NCBI RefSeq assembly: GCF_025950235.1
Contig: NZ_JAPDDT010000017.1
Span: forward strand, 1 to 64,000
Direction: 5' to 3'
DNA length: 64,000 nt
Source: Luteolibacter arcticus
Lineage (GTDB): Bacteria > Verrucomicrobiota > Verrucomicrobiia > Verrucomicrobiales > Akkermansiaceae
Shown: positions 9,031 to 17,524 of the stretch, in pieces
How positions within the stretch are numbered: position 1 is the stretch's first letter
Layout: the number at the start of each line of letters is the position of its first letter
The notes under the pieces: generated by a model
The model's input: only the letters and a program-made list of their open reading frames with translations
Database searches by the model: none
What the model was told of the DNA's origin: nothing
Translations under genes and position numbers: made by a program

Positions 9031-9063
9031 TGAATTTCATGGGTTAGAGCAACAATGAGGTCG

Positions 9064-9093
9064 ACGGCCGTCCTTCGGGGCGGCCGTTCTCGT
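9064..9093 (+). terminator. Rho-independent terminator with TTCG loop
   Basis: ACGGCCGTCC (9064-9073), loop TTCG, GGGCGGCCGT (9078-9087), then TCTCGTCT. It lies 34 bp past the stop of the beta-strand-repeat gene. The stem is strong and the T-tract is modest. Confidence 0.7.
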
Positions 9094-9115
9094 CTATGCC
9101 TCTTCCTTCTTCCTT

Positions 9116-9143
9116 CGTAGCGGAAGGACTTCGTCCTTCCGGC
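9116..9143. repeat. GTAGCGG...CCGGC hairpin repeat, copy 1
   Basis: A 27-28 bp intergenic hairpin built of GTAGCGGAAGGACTT and its near inverted copy ending TCCTTCCGGC. Copies 2 and 3 are at 23744-23770 and 54955-54981. Confidence 0.7.
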
Positions 9144-9254
9144 TGGGCGATCCCCGCAACGAATCGCCACCCGCGAATCTCCCTCCAAGCCCTCCCTCGC
9201 CGAAACAGCACAGCCGCTCCGCTACCAAGCAGCAAAACCCCTCCCCTTCCCCCG

Positions 9255-9289
9255 TGGCAAAATTGCCAAGATCCATGGCAACCTTGCCG
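9255..9289 (+). promoter_or_regulatory. Tandem operator, two TGGCAA-N2-TTGCC(A/G) palindromes 21 bp apart
   Basis: TGGCAA-AA-TTGCCA (9255-9268) and TGGCAA-CC-TTGCCG (9276-9289) are two 14-bp palindromes spaced exactly 21 bp start to start. They end 36 bp before the phosphodiesterase start. This is the strongest target-gene site of the proposed XylR-type regulon. Confidence 0.6.
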
Positions 9290-9324
9290 ATGCTCTCCGG
9301 ACCCTCTCCGCTCATGTTACAGAA

Positions 9325-11616
9325 ATGTCACTCCGAGTCCTCTTCGTCGCCCTGCTCGCCGGAACGTGCGTAGCCGCTCCCGGTCCCGGTGCCGCCGGCA
9401 CCTTCGGCCCCAGGCGCGCCATGGTGATCGGCATCGACGGCGTGCGTGCGGATGCCTTGAAGAAGCTCGTCGAGACCGGCGGCGCACCGCACATGAAGTC
9501 ACTCATCGACGGCGGCTCGGTCACCTGGAACGCCTATGCCGGCGGCAACCTCGGCTCGCCCGGCCAGCAACCCACCAGCAGCGGCCCCGGCTGGTCGAGC
9601 ATCCTCACCGGCACCTGGTCGGACAAGCACGGCGTCACCTCTAACACCTTCGCCGGCCGCAACTACACCACCTACCCGCACTTCTTCTCCCGCATCCGCG
9701 GCACCCATCCGGCCGCCTCGCTGTCCTCGCTGGTCGTCTGGTCGCCTATTGATGACTACATTGTCCAAGAGTCCACTGGCAGTGCGGACTTCCGCGTGAA
9801 ATCCGGCAACGACATCCTGCTGACCAGCTCCACCGTCGCGCGCCTTGGCTCGGCGGATCCCGATGTCGTCTTCGTTCACTTCGACGAGGTCGATCACGTC
9901 GGCCACGCCAGCGGCTACGGCCCGAATCTCACTCCCTACCTGAACGCGATCAGCACGGTGGACTCGCAGATCGGCCAAATGATCGCGGCCATCCAGGCCC
10001 GCCCGCAGTTCGCTGCGGAAGATTGGCTCTACGTCATCACCACCGATCACGGCGGCCTCGGCACCTCGCACGGTGGGCAGAGCGCCGATGAACGAAATAT
10101 CTTCATCATCGCCTCGGGCGGCACCGTGCCGAGCGGCTCGATCAGCCGCGAACTCATCGGCCACACCGCTATTCCAGCCACCGTCATGCGGCACCTCGGC
10201 CTCGGCATTCCCGCCTCGTGGGGCTGGGAGTCGGATGCCTTCCAGATCGGCGCGGACCTGAAGGCATCCACCGGTGCCGGCTCGGTCTTCCTCTCCTGGC
10301 AGTTGCCACCCGATGGCATCGCCGGCCTGACCGGTTTCGAGCTGAAGCGAAATGGCGTGACCATCGCTACGCCAGCGTTGGCCGACCGGCATTTCACCGA
10401 TGTGCCGACCGGCGCACCGGGCTCCGCCGTGAGCTACTCGATCGTCCTCACAGGCTCGAACGAGGCACCGCTTGACGTGTCAGCGATCACCCCGGGCAGC
10501 GTGCCCGCCGGGGCCGCGCCGGAGGTGCACCTCACCTTTGATGGCAATCTCAACGACTCCAGCGGCCGCAACAATCATGCCACCGCCGAAGGCACCGCGA
10601 ACTTCACCACCGGCAAGTCCGGACAAGCCTTGTCACTCGACGGCACCAACTCCGCTCGCATCGGCACCGTCGCCGCCGGCGCGCCGGCCGACCTTCGCTT
10701 CGGCGCCGACACCGACTTCACGATCTCGTTTTGGTTCAAGGCGAACACCCCGTGGACCTCAGACCCCGGCATCATCTCTAACAAGAACTGGGACAGCGGC
10801 GCGAACCAAGGCTGGATCATCGCGGGCGAGAACAATGGCAACGACTGGCAGTGGAACCTCAAGGGCTCCGCACTCACGCGAAAAGACTTCGACCCTTCGA
10901 ATGCCAACATCGCCGGCGCCACCTGGCGACTTGTGACGGTCGTCCATGACCGCGATGGCGATGCCATCTTCTACCACGACGCCACCGAGATCGGCCGCGT
11001 CTCGATCGCCGGTGCGGGCAATGTCGATACCGCCCTGCCGGTGCGGATCGGCCGCGATGGCAACAATGGCTACGCTTGGGCCCAGGGCGCGTTCATCGAT
11101 GAGCTGAAGGTCTGGCGGCGGGCCCTCTCACCCGCCGAGGTGGCAACGGAGGCCCAAGGGAACAATCCCACCGGTGCCTTCACCGCATGGATGGCGGACC
11201 AAGCGTCGCTCTACGCCTATGCCGGCACTGCCACCGCCGCGACCGACGATGCCGATGGCGACGGCTCTAACAACTTGCTCGAATATTCCGCCGGCACCTC
11301 CCCGTTCCGTCCCTCCGAGACTCCCCGTCTTGAGGTGGAAAAGATCACCAGCGGACTCCGCGTGCGCTTCGCCCAGCGCGACGGCGGCAGTGGGATCCAT
11401 GGCACGGACCTCGCCTACCGCGCCGGTGGCCTACGCTACATCCTCGATCGTTCCAGCGACCTCGCCGGTGACTGGCTGCCCGTTCAGGGCAGCGCCGTCC
11501 AGGCCGACAATGAGTCCATGCCCGGCGTCACAGGCGTCCATCAGATCGCAGTCGATGTAGCCGCCACCAGCGAGCACGAGTTCTGCCGCCTCAAGGTGGA
11601 GTTCGATACCCCCTGA
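9325..11616 (+). CDS. Secreted phosphodiesterase/nucleotide pyrophosphatase with LamG domain
   Basis: A 763-residue protein. After a signal peptide (about 1-18), residues 30-310 are an alkaline-phosphatase-superfamily hydrolase of the NPP type: metal ligand D38 in MVIGIDGVRAD, nucleophile loop PTSSGPGWSSILTG (S86 aligns with the catalytic Thr of PhnA and NPPs), HFDEVDHVGH and TTDHGG. Residues about 320-380 are Fn3-like, and about 395-600 a LamG/concanavalin-like domain. The end is a calcium-loop C-terminal module (DDADGDGSNNLLEYSAG...CRLKVEFDTP) shared with other secreted proteins here. It should cleave phosphodiesters outside the cell. A Ser nucleophile and a Gly where NPPs have Asn are unusual, so its substrate is open. 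Confidence 0.82.
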   Translation: MSLRVLFVALLAGTCVAAPGPGAAGTFGPRRAMVIGIDGVRADALKKLVETGGAPHMKSLIDGGSVTWNAYAGGNLGSPGQQPTSSGPGWSSILTGTWSDKHGVTSNTFAGRNYTTYPHFFSRIRGTHPAASLSSLVVWSPIDDYIVQESTGSADFRVKSGNDILLTSSTVARLGSADPDVVFVHFDEVDHVGHASGYGPNLTPYLNAISTVDSQIGQMIAAIQARPQFAAEDWLYVITTDHGGLGTSHGGQSADERNIFIIASGGTVPSGSISRELIGHTAIPATVMRHLGLGIPASWGWESDAFQIGADLKASTGAGSVFLSWQLPPDGIAGLTGFELKRNGVTIATPALADRHFTDVPTGAPGSAVSYSIVLTGSNEAPLDVSAITPGSVPAGAAPEVHLTFDGNLNDSSGRNNHATAEGTANFTTGKSGQALSLDGTNSARIGTVAAGAPADLRFGADTDFTISFWFKANTPWTSDPGIISNKNWDSGANQGWIIAGENNGNDWQWNLKGSALTRKDFDPSNANIAGATWRLVTVVHDRDGDAIFYHDATEIGRVSIAGAGNVDTALPVRIGRDGNNGYAWAQGAFIDELKVWRRALSPAEVATEAQGNNPTGAFTAWMADQASLYAYAGTATAATDDADGDGSNNLLEYSAGTSPFRPSETPRLEVEKITSGLRVRFAQRDGGSGIHGTDLAYRAGGLRYILDRSSDLAGDWLPVQGSAVQADNESMPGVTGVHQIAVDVAATSEHEFCRLKVEFDTP

Positions 11617-11623
11617 AGCGCCC

Positions 11624-11650
11624 ACTGGGAACGCGGAATTCATTCCGCGC
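11624..11650. repeat. CTGGGAGCGCGG repeat, single arm
   Basis: ACTGGGAACGCGGAATTCAT followed by TCCGCGC. It lies directly after the phosphodiesterase stop codon and belongs to the palindrome family whose full copy is at 45881. Confidence 0.65.
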
Positions 11651-11705
11651 GTCAGCTCCGGCGAACCGACGATCCAAGCACAACGAATTTCGCCCTCCCC
11701 GAAAA

Positions 11706-11740
11706 CTTGGCGCACTTGGCGTCTTGGCGGTTCCATCTCC
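11706..11740. repeat. CTTGGCG...GTCTTGGCGG dispersed repeat, copy 1
   Basis: A 35-bp word that recurs with two changes at 17453-17487. Both copies sit 40-130 bp in front of a gene start and end in TTCCATCTCC. No function is visible. Confidence 0.6.
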
Positions 11741-11756
11741 CAACGAAGAAACCCTC

Positions 11757-11791
11757 CGGCATTTTTGCCAACAGCTTCGGTCGATCTGCAA
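11757..11791 (+). promoter_or_regulatory. Candidate XylR-type operator
   Basis: CGGCAT-TT-TTGCCA at 11757-11770 matches 10 of 12 positions of the TGGCAA-N2-TTGCCA element, with a CTGCAA half-site at 11786, exactly 21 bp after TTGCCA. It ends 42 bp before the PEP-CTERM gene start. Confidence 0.45.
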
Positions 11792-11832
11792 TGGCGACAC
11801 GATCCCCCGTTACCCATCCTCCATTCGATTTC

Positions 11833-12639
11833 ATGAAAAACACCTCCTCCCTTGCCGGAATCTCCATCCTCGCCGGCGCCGCGTTCTTCGCCGGAACCGC
11901 CGACGCAGTGAATGTCGTGGTCAACCCGAGCTTCAACAACGACTCCGGGACTCCCATCACCACGACCAACGGCACCCGCACCATCTCCGGCTGGGGCAGC
12001 ATCCACCTCTACAATCACACCTACAACGGAACCCTTGGCCCGAAGCTCGGCGGCATCTCGAATCTGCCCGCCTACGGTGTGAATGACAGCATCGTCATCG
12101 CCGAAGGCACCGGCTTGAGCGGCACCTACAAGGGAGTGGGAACAGCCCCGAGCCAGACCATCAATCTCACCACGCTCTTCACGGGTGCCTCGCTCGCATA
12201 CATCGACACGGGAGCCGCGCAATTCTCGTTCAGCTCCTGGCTTACCGACTACTCCGGCAACCAGGACACCGTGGCAGCACAGCTCCGGTTCTTCTCCACC
12301 ACCAATGGCACCGGCACCGCACTGGCAACTTTCGTGCTCGATCGCGGCGTCACCACCAATCAGGTGACCACCGCCGATATCCTGGTCAATCCGGGTGGTG
12401 CCAACAACGCGATCTCCCAGACCAACCGCGCCTATTGGGCGTTCTATGAGCAGCAAAGCCTCGTCCCCACGGGTGCCCGCTCGGTCGTGGTCAACTTCAT
12501 CGCCGGAACCGGAAACGTCCTGGCGGGTGGGGCGGATTGGTACGCGGACCATCTGGTCGTGGACATCGTTCCGGAGCCATCGGTTTCGCTGTTAGGCGGG
12601 CTCGGCGCGCTCGTCCTGCTGCGCCGCCGCCGCGCGTGA
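11833..12639 (+). CDS. PEP-CTERM sorting-domain protein
   Basis: 268 residues: a signal peptide (MKNTSSLAGISILAGAAFF), a beta-rich body of about 210 residues, and a PEP-CTERM tail (VPEPS, hydrophobic helix, RRRRA). In this system an exosortase recognises the tail and passes the protein to the cell surface; no exosortase lies in the window. The body is clearly paralogous to residues 27-245 of the protein at 6103, with matching blocks such as DRGVTTNQVTTADIL and WYADHLVVD. The function of this domain is unknown; its strand pattern suggests a carbohydrate-binding jelly roll. The frame stays open upstream to 11707, but the signal peptide fixes the start at ATG 11833. A strong terminator follows. 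Confidence 0.85.
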   Translation: MKNTSSLAGISILAGAAFFAGTADAVNVVVNPSFNNDSGTPITTTNGTRTISGWGSIHLYNHTYNGTLGPKLGGISNLPAYGVNDSIVIAEGTGLSGTYKGVGTAPSQTINLTTLFTGASLAYIDTGAAQFSFSSWLTDYSGNQDTVAAQLRFFSTTNGTGTALATFVLDRGVTTNQVTTADILVNPGGANNAISQTNRAYWAFYEQQSLVPTGARSVVVNFIAGTGNVLAGGADWYADHLVVDIVPEPSVSLLGGLGALVLLRRRRA

Positions 12640-12664
12640 GTGGAAATTTTTCATGCTGATCTCC

Positions 12665-12700
12665 GGCCCCGTCCGCGTCACGCTGACGGGGCCGTTTGTT
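12665..12700 (+). terminator. Rho-independent terminator
   Basis: GGCCCCGTC (12665-12673) and GACGGGGCC (12685-12693) form a perfect 9-bp stem, followed by GTTTGTTTG. It lies 25 bp past the PEP-CTERM gene stop. Confidence 0.8.
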
Positions 12701-12718
12701 TGTAGATCATTCATTCCC

Positions 12719-14242
12719 ATGAGCACCGATGACCCGCAGGACCTCAAGGAAGCACGCGCGCTGTGGCTTCAGGACCGCTGCGACGAGGCGCTGGCGAAGT
12801 TCGAGGCGGTGCTGGAGAAACACCCCGATCACCCGCTCGCGCTGATCGATGCCGCGCGTGCATTCGGCGCCCGCTATCAGATTGCCAAGGCAGAAGCGCT
12901 GGTGGACCGCTATCTCGAAGTCACCGGTCGCGGCGCACGGGAACTCGCGATGGCGGGCCAAACCTACCGCATGATCCACCGTGGCCGGAAGGCCCTCGAG
13001 TGCTTCCGTCAGTCGGCAGCACTGGCCCCGGCGGACCCGGCGGCCGGCCTCGAACTCGCCATGCTGCTCGACCGCGCCGGCGAAGTGGCGGAGGCGGACA
13101 CGGTGCTGGCGGAGTTGATCGCACGCCACCCCTCCTTCACGGAAGGACGATTCTTCCAAGCCCACGTCGCAATTCGCCGCGGCGATTCCGGACGGGCGGT
13201 GCCGGTGCTGGAGGAACTCGCTTCCAAAGTACGACATCACCCGTACTTGAGGACCCGTGCCTGCTATGCGCTGGCAGAGGCTTCCGACCGCAGCGGCGAT
13301 CCCGCGGAAGCCGTCCGTCAGGCCATGCGGGCGAAGGCCTTCGGTGAAAGCGACGCAGACACCTTGCGCCGCATCGCTGCCCTCATCCGCAAGCAAGGCG
13401 ACCAACTCGCCCGCGCCTTCACCCCGGCCCGCCTCGCCGAGTGGCAGAAGGAAAAGCACCCGCCCGTCACGCTGCTCACCGGCAGCCCGCGCTCAGGCAC
13501 CACCTTGTTGGAAAAGGTGCTCGATGCGCACCCCGGCCTACGCAGTTCGGACGAGCACGATCTCTTTGCCCGCTTCATCGCACCGCCTGTCCTCCAGCCA
13601 CCAGGCAAGGCAGGCACCGGCGATGCAGGCAGCCGGCTCGCTGCCACCGACTCCCGTCGCGCGGAGCGCATGCGAGCCGAGTACTTCGGCGGCATGGAGG
13701 AACTCCTCGGCGAACCGCTGGCCGGTCGCATGATGCTCGACAAGAATCCCTCGCTCACCGAGCTGATCCCCGCCTGGCTGCGCATGGCGCCGCACTCGCA
13801 GATCCTCGTCATGCTGCGCGACCCGCGCGACGTGGTGCTGAGTTGCTTCCTGAATTACTTTCCGCTCAATGCCTTCTCGGTCAGCTTCCTCACCATCGAG
13901 CAAACCGCGCGCCGCTACGTCCGCGAGATGGAATCCTGGCTGCGCCTCCGCGACAAACTGCCGCCAGCGCAATGGCGCGAGGTGCGCTACGAGGACTGCG
14001 TGGAAGACCTCCGCACCACCGCCGGCGACACCCTGCGCTGGATGGGCCTCGAGTGGTCCGATGAAGTGACTGGCTACCGCGAGACCCTCGCCCGCCGCCT
14101 CACCCAATCCCCGACCTACGCCGACGTGCAGCAGCCCGTTCACCGCCGCGCCATCGGCAAGTGGCGCCGTTACGAAACCCTGCTCGCGCCCGTCCAACCA
14201 CTCCTCGCGCCCCTCGTCCGGCGCTTTGGATACGTCGATTGA
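12719..14242 (+). CDS. TPR-repeat sulfotransferase family protein
   Basis: 507 residues. The N-terminal half (about 1-250) is tetratricopeptide repeats (DEALAKFEAVLEKHPDHPLA, RKALECFRQSAALAPADPAA). The C-terminal half is a P-loop sulfotransferase domain: the 5'-phosphosulfate loop is LLTGSPRSGTTLLEKVLDAH and the 3'-phosphate-binding region MLRDPRDVVLSCF. It should move sulfate from PAPS to a protein or carbohydrate. There is no signal peptide, so it is cytoplasmic. Such fusions are common in Planctomycetota and Verrucomicrobiota. Start chosen at ATG 12719, after the terminator of the gene before. The next gene begins 74 bp after its stop with its own candidate operator, so it is probably monocistronic. 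Confidence 0.85.
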   Translation: MSTDDPQDLKEARALWLQDRCDEALAKFEAVLEKHPDHPLALIDAARAFGARYQIAKAEALVDRYLEVTGRGARELAMAGQTYRMIHRGRKALECFRQSAALAPADPAAGLELAMLLDRAGEVAEADTVLAELIARHPSFTEGRFFQAHVAIRRGDSGRAVPVLEELASKVRHHPYLRTRACYALAEASDRSGDPAEAVRQAMRAKAFGESDADTLRRIAALIRKQGDQLARAFTPARLAEWQKEKHPPVTLLTGSPRSGTTLLEKVLDAHPGLRSSDEHDLFARFIAPPVLQPPGKAGTGDAGSRLAATDSRRAERMRAEYFGGMEELLGEPLAGRMMLDKNPSLTELIPAWLRMAPHSQILVMLRDPRDVVLSCFLNYFPLNAFSVSFLTIEQTARRYVREMESWLRLRDKLPPAQWREVRYEDCVEDLRTTAGDTLRWMGLEWSDEVTGYRETLARRLTQSPTYADVQQPVHRRAIGKWRRYETLLAPVQPLLAPLVRRFGYVD

Positions 14243-14253
14243 GTCACGCTATC

Positions 14254-14267
14254 TGGTAAATTTGCCA
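14254..14267 (+). promoter_or_regulatory. Candidate XylR-type operator, single palindrome
   Basis: TGGTAA-AT-TTGCCA matches 11 of 12 positions of the palindrome at 9255. It is 48 bp before the phosphatase start. A second half-site at 21 bp is not convincing here. Confidence 0.4.
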
Positions 14268-14315
14268 ATGAATCTTGCGATGGTCCTATCGACCGCGCTA
14301 CGTAGAAGACCGATC

Positions 14316-16211
14316 ATGCGTGCCAATCCCATGCTGCTCCGAACGCTTTCTCTCCTAGCCCTCGCCCTGCCGGCGTTCGCGCATCCATCCGGCCCCGAGC
14401 CGGTGTTGGCCTACGATTTCAGCAAGGCCGCGATCGTCCCGGGCGAGAAGCCGACCCTGAAATCCCGCTTCGGCCCCGTGCTGGAGCTTTCCGCCCTGCC
14501 GCTCGACGAACCGGTCAATGGCAAGGGACTGCGCTTCGCCGGGCTCAAGGAAGCGCATCGCCTCACCGCCACCACCGAGGAGCTCGCGAAGCTCCTGCCG
14601 CACAACGAATTCACGCTCGCCGCGTGGATCACCATCGATCAACCGGCCCAGTATGGCGCAATCTTCTCCGCGCTCGATGATCGCGGCGGCGTCGAGCGCG
14701 GGCTGGCACTCGGCTACAATGACTCGAAGCCCTACATCGCCCTCGCCACCGCCGGCGGCGACGATGGCGATGGCAAGCTGACCTACCTGACTTCCTCGAA
14801 GCCATGGAAAAAAGGCCAGGTCCATCAACTCGTGGCCACCTACGATGGCACCGTGCTGACCCTTTTCCTCGATGGCGAGCCCGTCGCGACCTCGCGCGAG
14901 CAAAGCGGCGAGATCCTCTGGCCGCAGGCGGTGCAGGCATGGCTCGGCGGCTACCGGGACAGCGATGAAAACTTCCCCCACGCCGGCCGACTGATCGACT
15001 TCCGCCTCTACAGCGCCTGCGCGAATCCCGAGTGGGTGAAGCACGATCTGGAGCACCATGAGGAACTCATGCGCCAGCCCGTGGACACGCCGCCGCCAGT
15101 CGAGCCGGTCATCGTCGTCCAGCCCTACCTGCAATGGATCACCCAGACCGAAGCGACCATCCGCTGGGAAACGAACTTCCCCTGCGCTGGCATCGTGAGC
15201 TGGGGCGAAAGCGCCGAAGTGGGCACCGAGATCGTCGAGCCGGAGCCGCGCACCTTCCACGAGGTGAAGCTCACCGGCCTGGAGCCGGAGATGCTCTACT
15301 ACTACAAGACCAGCTCGCCCGCCGAGGGTGACAGCGTCCTGGTCAGCCACCGCGGCACCCGACTGGACAGCGCCGTCTCCACCCTCCAGACGGCGAACAA
15401 GCCGGAGACCCCCTTCGGCTTCGTGGTCCTCTCGGACACCCAGCTCCAGCCGGACATTGCGGCCCCGCTCGCGAAGGCCTCGTGGGACCTCCGCCCGAAT
15501 TTCGCGGTCATCGCCGGCGACCTCGTCGATGCCGGGAATGCGAAGTGGCAGTGGGAAAAGCAGTTCTTCGCCGCCCTCCACCCGCTCGTCTCGCGCGTGC
15601 CCTTCTACCCCGTGCTCGGCAATCACGAGGTGAATACGAATTACTACTATGACTACATGAGTTTGCCGGCGCCGGAGTACTTCTACACCTTCACCTACGG
15701 CAATACCCAGTTCTTCATGCTCGATACGAACCGCGACGTGAAGCCCGGCACCGAGCAATTCCAGTGGCTCGACCGCGAGCTCGCCGCCTCGCAGGCCCGT
15801 TGGAAAATCTGCGTCCACCACCAGCCGCCATTCTCCTCGGACGACGACTACGGCAACAACTGGAAGGCACCCATCAAGCGCGCCACCCTCGGCGATACCA
15901 GCAGCCAACCGCTGGTGGAACTTTATGACAAGCACGCCGTCGATCTCGTGTGGTGCGGCCACGTCCACAGCTACGAGCGCACCTGGTTGATCCGCGGCGG
16001 CAAGCCGGTCGAAAAAGACGGCACCCTCTACATGGTCACCGGCGGTGCGGGTGGCATTCTTGAACGGCCCGGCCCCTACCGCCCCGGCTTCCAGCGCCAC
16101 GTGAAGCAGGGCCACCACTTCTGCTACGTCACCGTGAATGGCAGTGAATTCGAGATCAAGGCTTACGACCTTGAGGGTCGCCTGTTCGACCAGGTCACGT
16201 TACGAAAATGA
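14316..16211 (+). CDS. Secreted purple-acid-type metallophosphoesterase with LamG domain
   Basis: 631 residues. Signal peptide at 1-22 (LLRTLSLLALALPAFA); a LamG-like domain at about 40-250 (HNEFTLAAWITIDQPAQYGA, QVHQLVATYDGTVLTLFLDG); an Fn3-like purple-acid-phosphatase N-terminal domain at about 265-360; then the calcineurin-like catalytic domain. Metal-binding motifs are visible in order: VLSDTQ, GDLVDAGN, LGNHEVN, HHQPPF and CGHVHSYER. It should remove phosphate from esters outside the cytoplasm. It ends a group of four secreted genes that share a TTGCCA-type upstream element. The frame is open upstream to 14226, but the signal peptide places the start at ATG 14316. Confidence 0.85.
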   Translation: MRANPMLLRTLSLLALALPAFAHPSGPEPVLAYDFSKAAIVPGEKPTLKSRFGPVLELSALPLDEPVNGKGLRFAGLKEAHRLTATTEELAKLLPHNEFTLAAWITIDQPAQYGAIFSALDDRGGVERGLALGYNDSKPYIALATAGGDDGDGKLTYLTSSKPWKKGQVHQLVATYDGTVLTLFLDGEPVATSREQSGEILWPQAVQAWLGGYRDSDENFPHAGRLIDFRLYSACANPEWVKHDLEHHEELMRQPVDTPPPVEPVIVVQPYLQWITQTEATIRWETNFPCAGIVSWGESAEVGTEIVEPEPRTFHEVKLTGLEPEMLYYYKTSSPAEGDSVLVSHRGTRLDSAVSTLQTANKPETPFGFVVLSDTQLQPDIAAPLAKASWDLRPNFAVIAGDLVDAGNAKWQWEKQFFAALHPLVSRVPFYPVLGNHEVNTNYYYDYMSLPAPEYFYTFTYGNTQFFMLDTNRDVKPGTEQFQWLDRELAASQARWKICVHHQPPFSSDDDYGNNWKAPIKRATLGDTSSQPLVELYDKHAVDLVWCGHVHSYERTWLIRGGKPVEKDGTLYMVTGGAGGILERPGPYRPGFQRHVKQGHHFCYVTVNGSEFEIKAYDLEGRLFDQVTLRK

Positions 16212-16214
16212 CCA

Positions 16215-16228
16215 ACGGGAAATCCCGT
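16215..16228 (+). terminator. Small hairpin after the phosphatase gene
   Basis: ACGGGAAATCCCGT is a perfect palindrome four bases past the stop codon, followed by CTTGCCTCTC. The tail has few T residues, so termination is only possible, not clear. Confidence 0.3.
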
Positions 16229-16269
16229 CTTGCCTCTCAAGAAACAAAAGTTACCTTTTAAGAAACTTC

Positions 16270-17412
16270 GTGAGCACGAATCGCAACAAGGTCGGAATCG
16301 TCGGCGGCGGCATCGTGGGCTTGGCCCACGCTTGGGCAGCCGCGCGTGCCGGATGTGAAGTCACCGTCTTCGAGCGCAGCGACAAGGCGCGCGGAGCCTC
16401 GGTGCGGAATTTCGGCATGTTCTGGCCCTTCGGCCAGCCGGCGGAGCTTTACCCGGTCGGCCTGCGCAGCCGCGAGCTGTGGCTCGAGTTCATCGAGGCC
16501 ACCGGCATCTATCATCGCCCCAGCGGCTCGGTCCACGTGGTCGATCACAATGACGAGGCCGCGGTGCTGGAGGAGTTTTCAAAGCTAGGCGGTGATCTCG
16601 GCTACGAGTGCGAGCTGTGGACCCGCTCGACCGTCGAGGAGCGCTGCCCCGGTGTGCGCCGCGGCGTGGCGAAGGCCGGCCTCTTCAGCCCCACCGAGAT
16701 CAATGTCGATCCCCGCGAAGTCCTCGCCACCTTGCCGGGCTTCCTCACGAAAAAACACGGAGTGAAATTTCACTGGAGCACCACCGTGGTCGAGGCCACC
16801 AGCGGCAGCCTCCGCACCAGCCACGGCGATAAGCACGCCTTCGATGAGATCTTCGTCTGCTCCGGCCATGACTTCGAGACGCTCTTCCCCGAGGTCTTCG
16901 CCGGCGCGCCGCTGAAGCCGTGCAAGCTCCAGATGATGCGCACCGCGCCGCAACCCGGCGGCTGGCAGCTCGGCCCCATGCTCGCCAGTGGCCTCACCCT
17001 CCGCCACTACGCGAACTTCGCCATCTGCCCCTCGCTGAAAGACGTCAAGGCCCGCATCGCGCGCGAGATGCCGGAGCTCGATCGCTACGGCATCCACGTC
17101 ATGGCCTCGCAGGATCGCAACGGCGGCATCGTCCTCGGCGACTCGCACGAATACGGCGCGGACATCGAGATCTTCGACAAGGCCGAGATCGACGAACTCA
17201 TGATTCGCGAGCTGCGCAAGCTCTACACCTTCCCCGACTGGACCATCGCCGAGCGCTGGCACGGCATCTATGCCAAGAACACCGACGGCGCCGAATTCCG
17301 CGCCGAGCCGCTCCCCGGCGTCCACATCGCCACCGGCCTCGGCGGCGCCGGCATGACCATGTCCTTCGGCCTCGCCGACCGCTTCTTCACCCACCGCCTC
17401 TCCGCCGTCTAA
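16270..17412 (+). CDS. FAD-dependent oxidoreductase, TIGR03364 family (phosphonate catabolism)
   Basis: 380 residues of the DAO/glycine-oxidase type. The N-terminal dinucleotide fold is VGIVGGGIVGLAHAWAAARA, and the C-terminal end is GVHIATGLGGAGMTMSFGLA. Its motifs and position beside phosphonoacetate hydrolase identify the TIGR03364 group, which is linked to 2-aminoethylphosphonate catabolism; some members oxidise N-methyl-aminoethylphosphonate. Here it probably makes phosphonoacetaldehyde, feeding PhnY and PhnA, because no PhnW transaminase is present. The frame is open to 16138, but that would overlap the phosphatase gene; GTG 16270 gives a start just before the FAD motif. Two AAGAAAC repeats, 21 bp apart, lie directly upstream. 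Confidence 0.8.
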   Translation: MSTNRNKVGIVGGGIVGLAHAWAAARAGCEVTVFERSDKARGASVRNFGMFWPFGQPAELYPVGLRSRELWLEFIEATGIYHRPSGSVHVVDHNDEAAVLEEFSKLGGDLGYECELWTRSTVEERCPGVRRGVAKAGLFSPTEINVDPREVLATLPGFLTKKHGVKFHWSTTVVEATSGSLRTSHGDKHAFDEIFVCSGHDFETLFPEVFAGAPLKPCKLQMMRTAPQPGGWQLGPMLASGLTLRHYANFAICPSLKDVKARIAREMPELDRYGIHVMASQDRNGGIVLGDSHEYGADIEIFDKAEIDELMIRELRKLYTFPDWTIAERWHGIYAKNTDGAEFRAEPLPGVHIATGLGGAGMTMSFGLADRFFTHRLSAV

Positions 17413-17452
17413 CAAATCACGCCTTCTTACGCCACCCATCACTACCGCCTTC

Positions 17453-17487
17453 CTTGGCGAACTTTGCGTCTTGGCGGTTCCATCTCC
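17453..17487. repeat. CTTGGCG...GTCTTGGCGG dispersed repeat, copy 2
   Basis: Second copy of the 35-bp word at 11706-11740. It is followed at about 17497-17519 by a short tandem run of CCGACCT units just before the PhnA start. Confidence 0.6.
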
Positions 17488-17524
17488 TCTTCTTCCGACC
17501 TCCGACCTCCGACCTCCGAGCCCC

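Noticed and set aside
9255-9289. Sigma-54 promoter (TGGCA..TTGC)
   Set aside because: GG and GC are 7 bp apart, not the 10 required; the 21-bp repetition of the palindrome fits a regulator site better.
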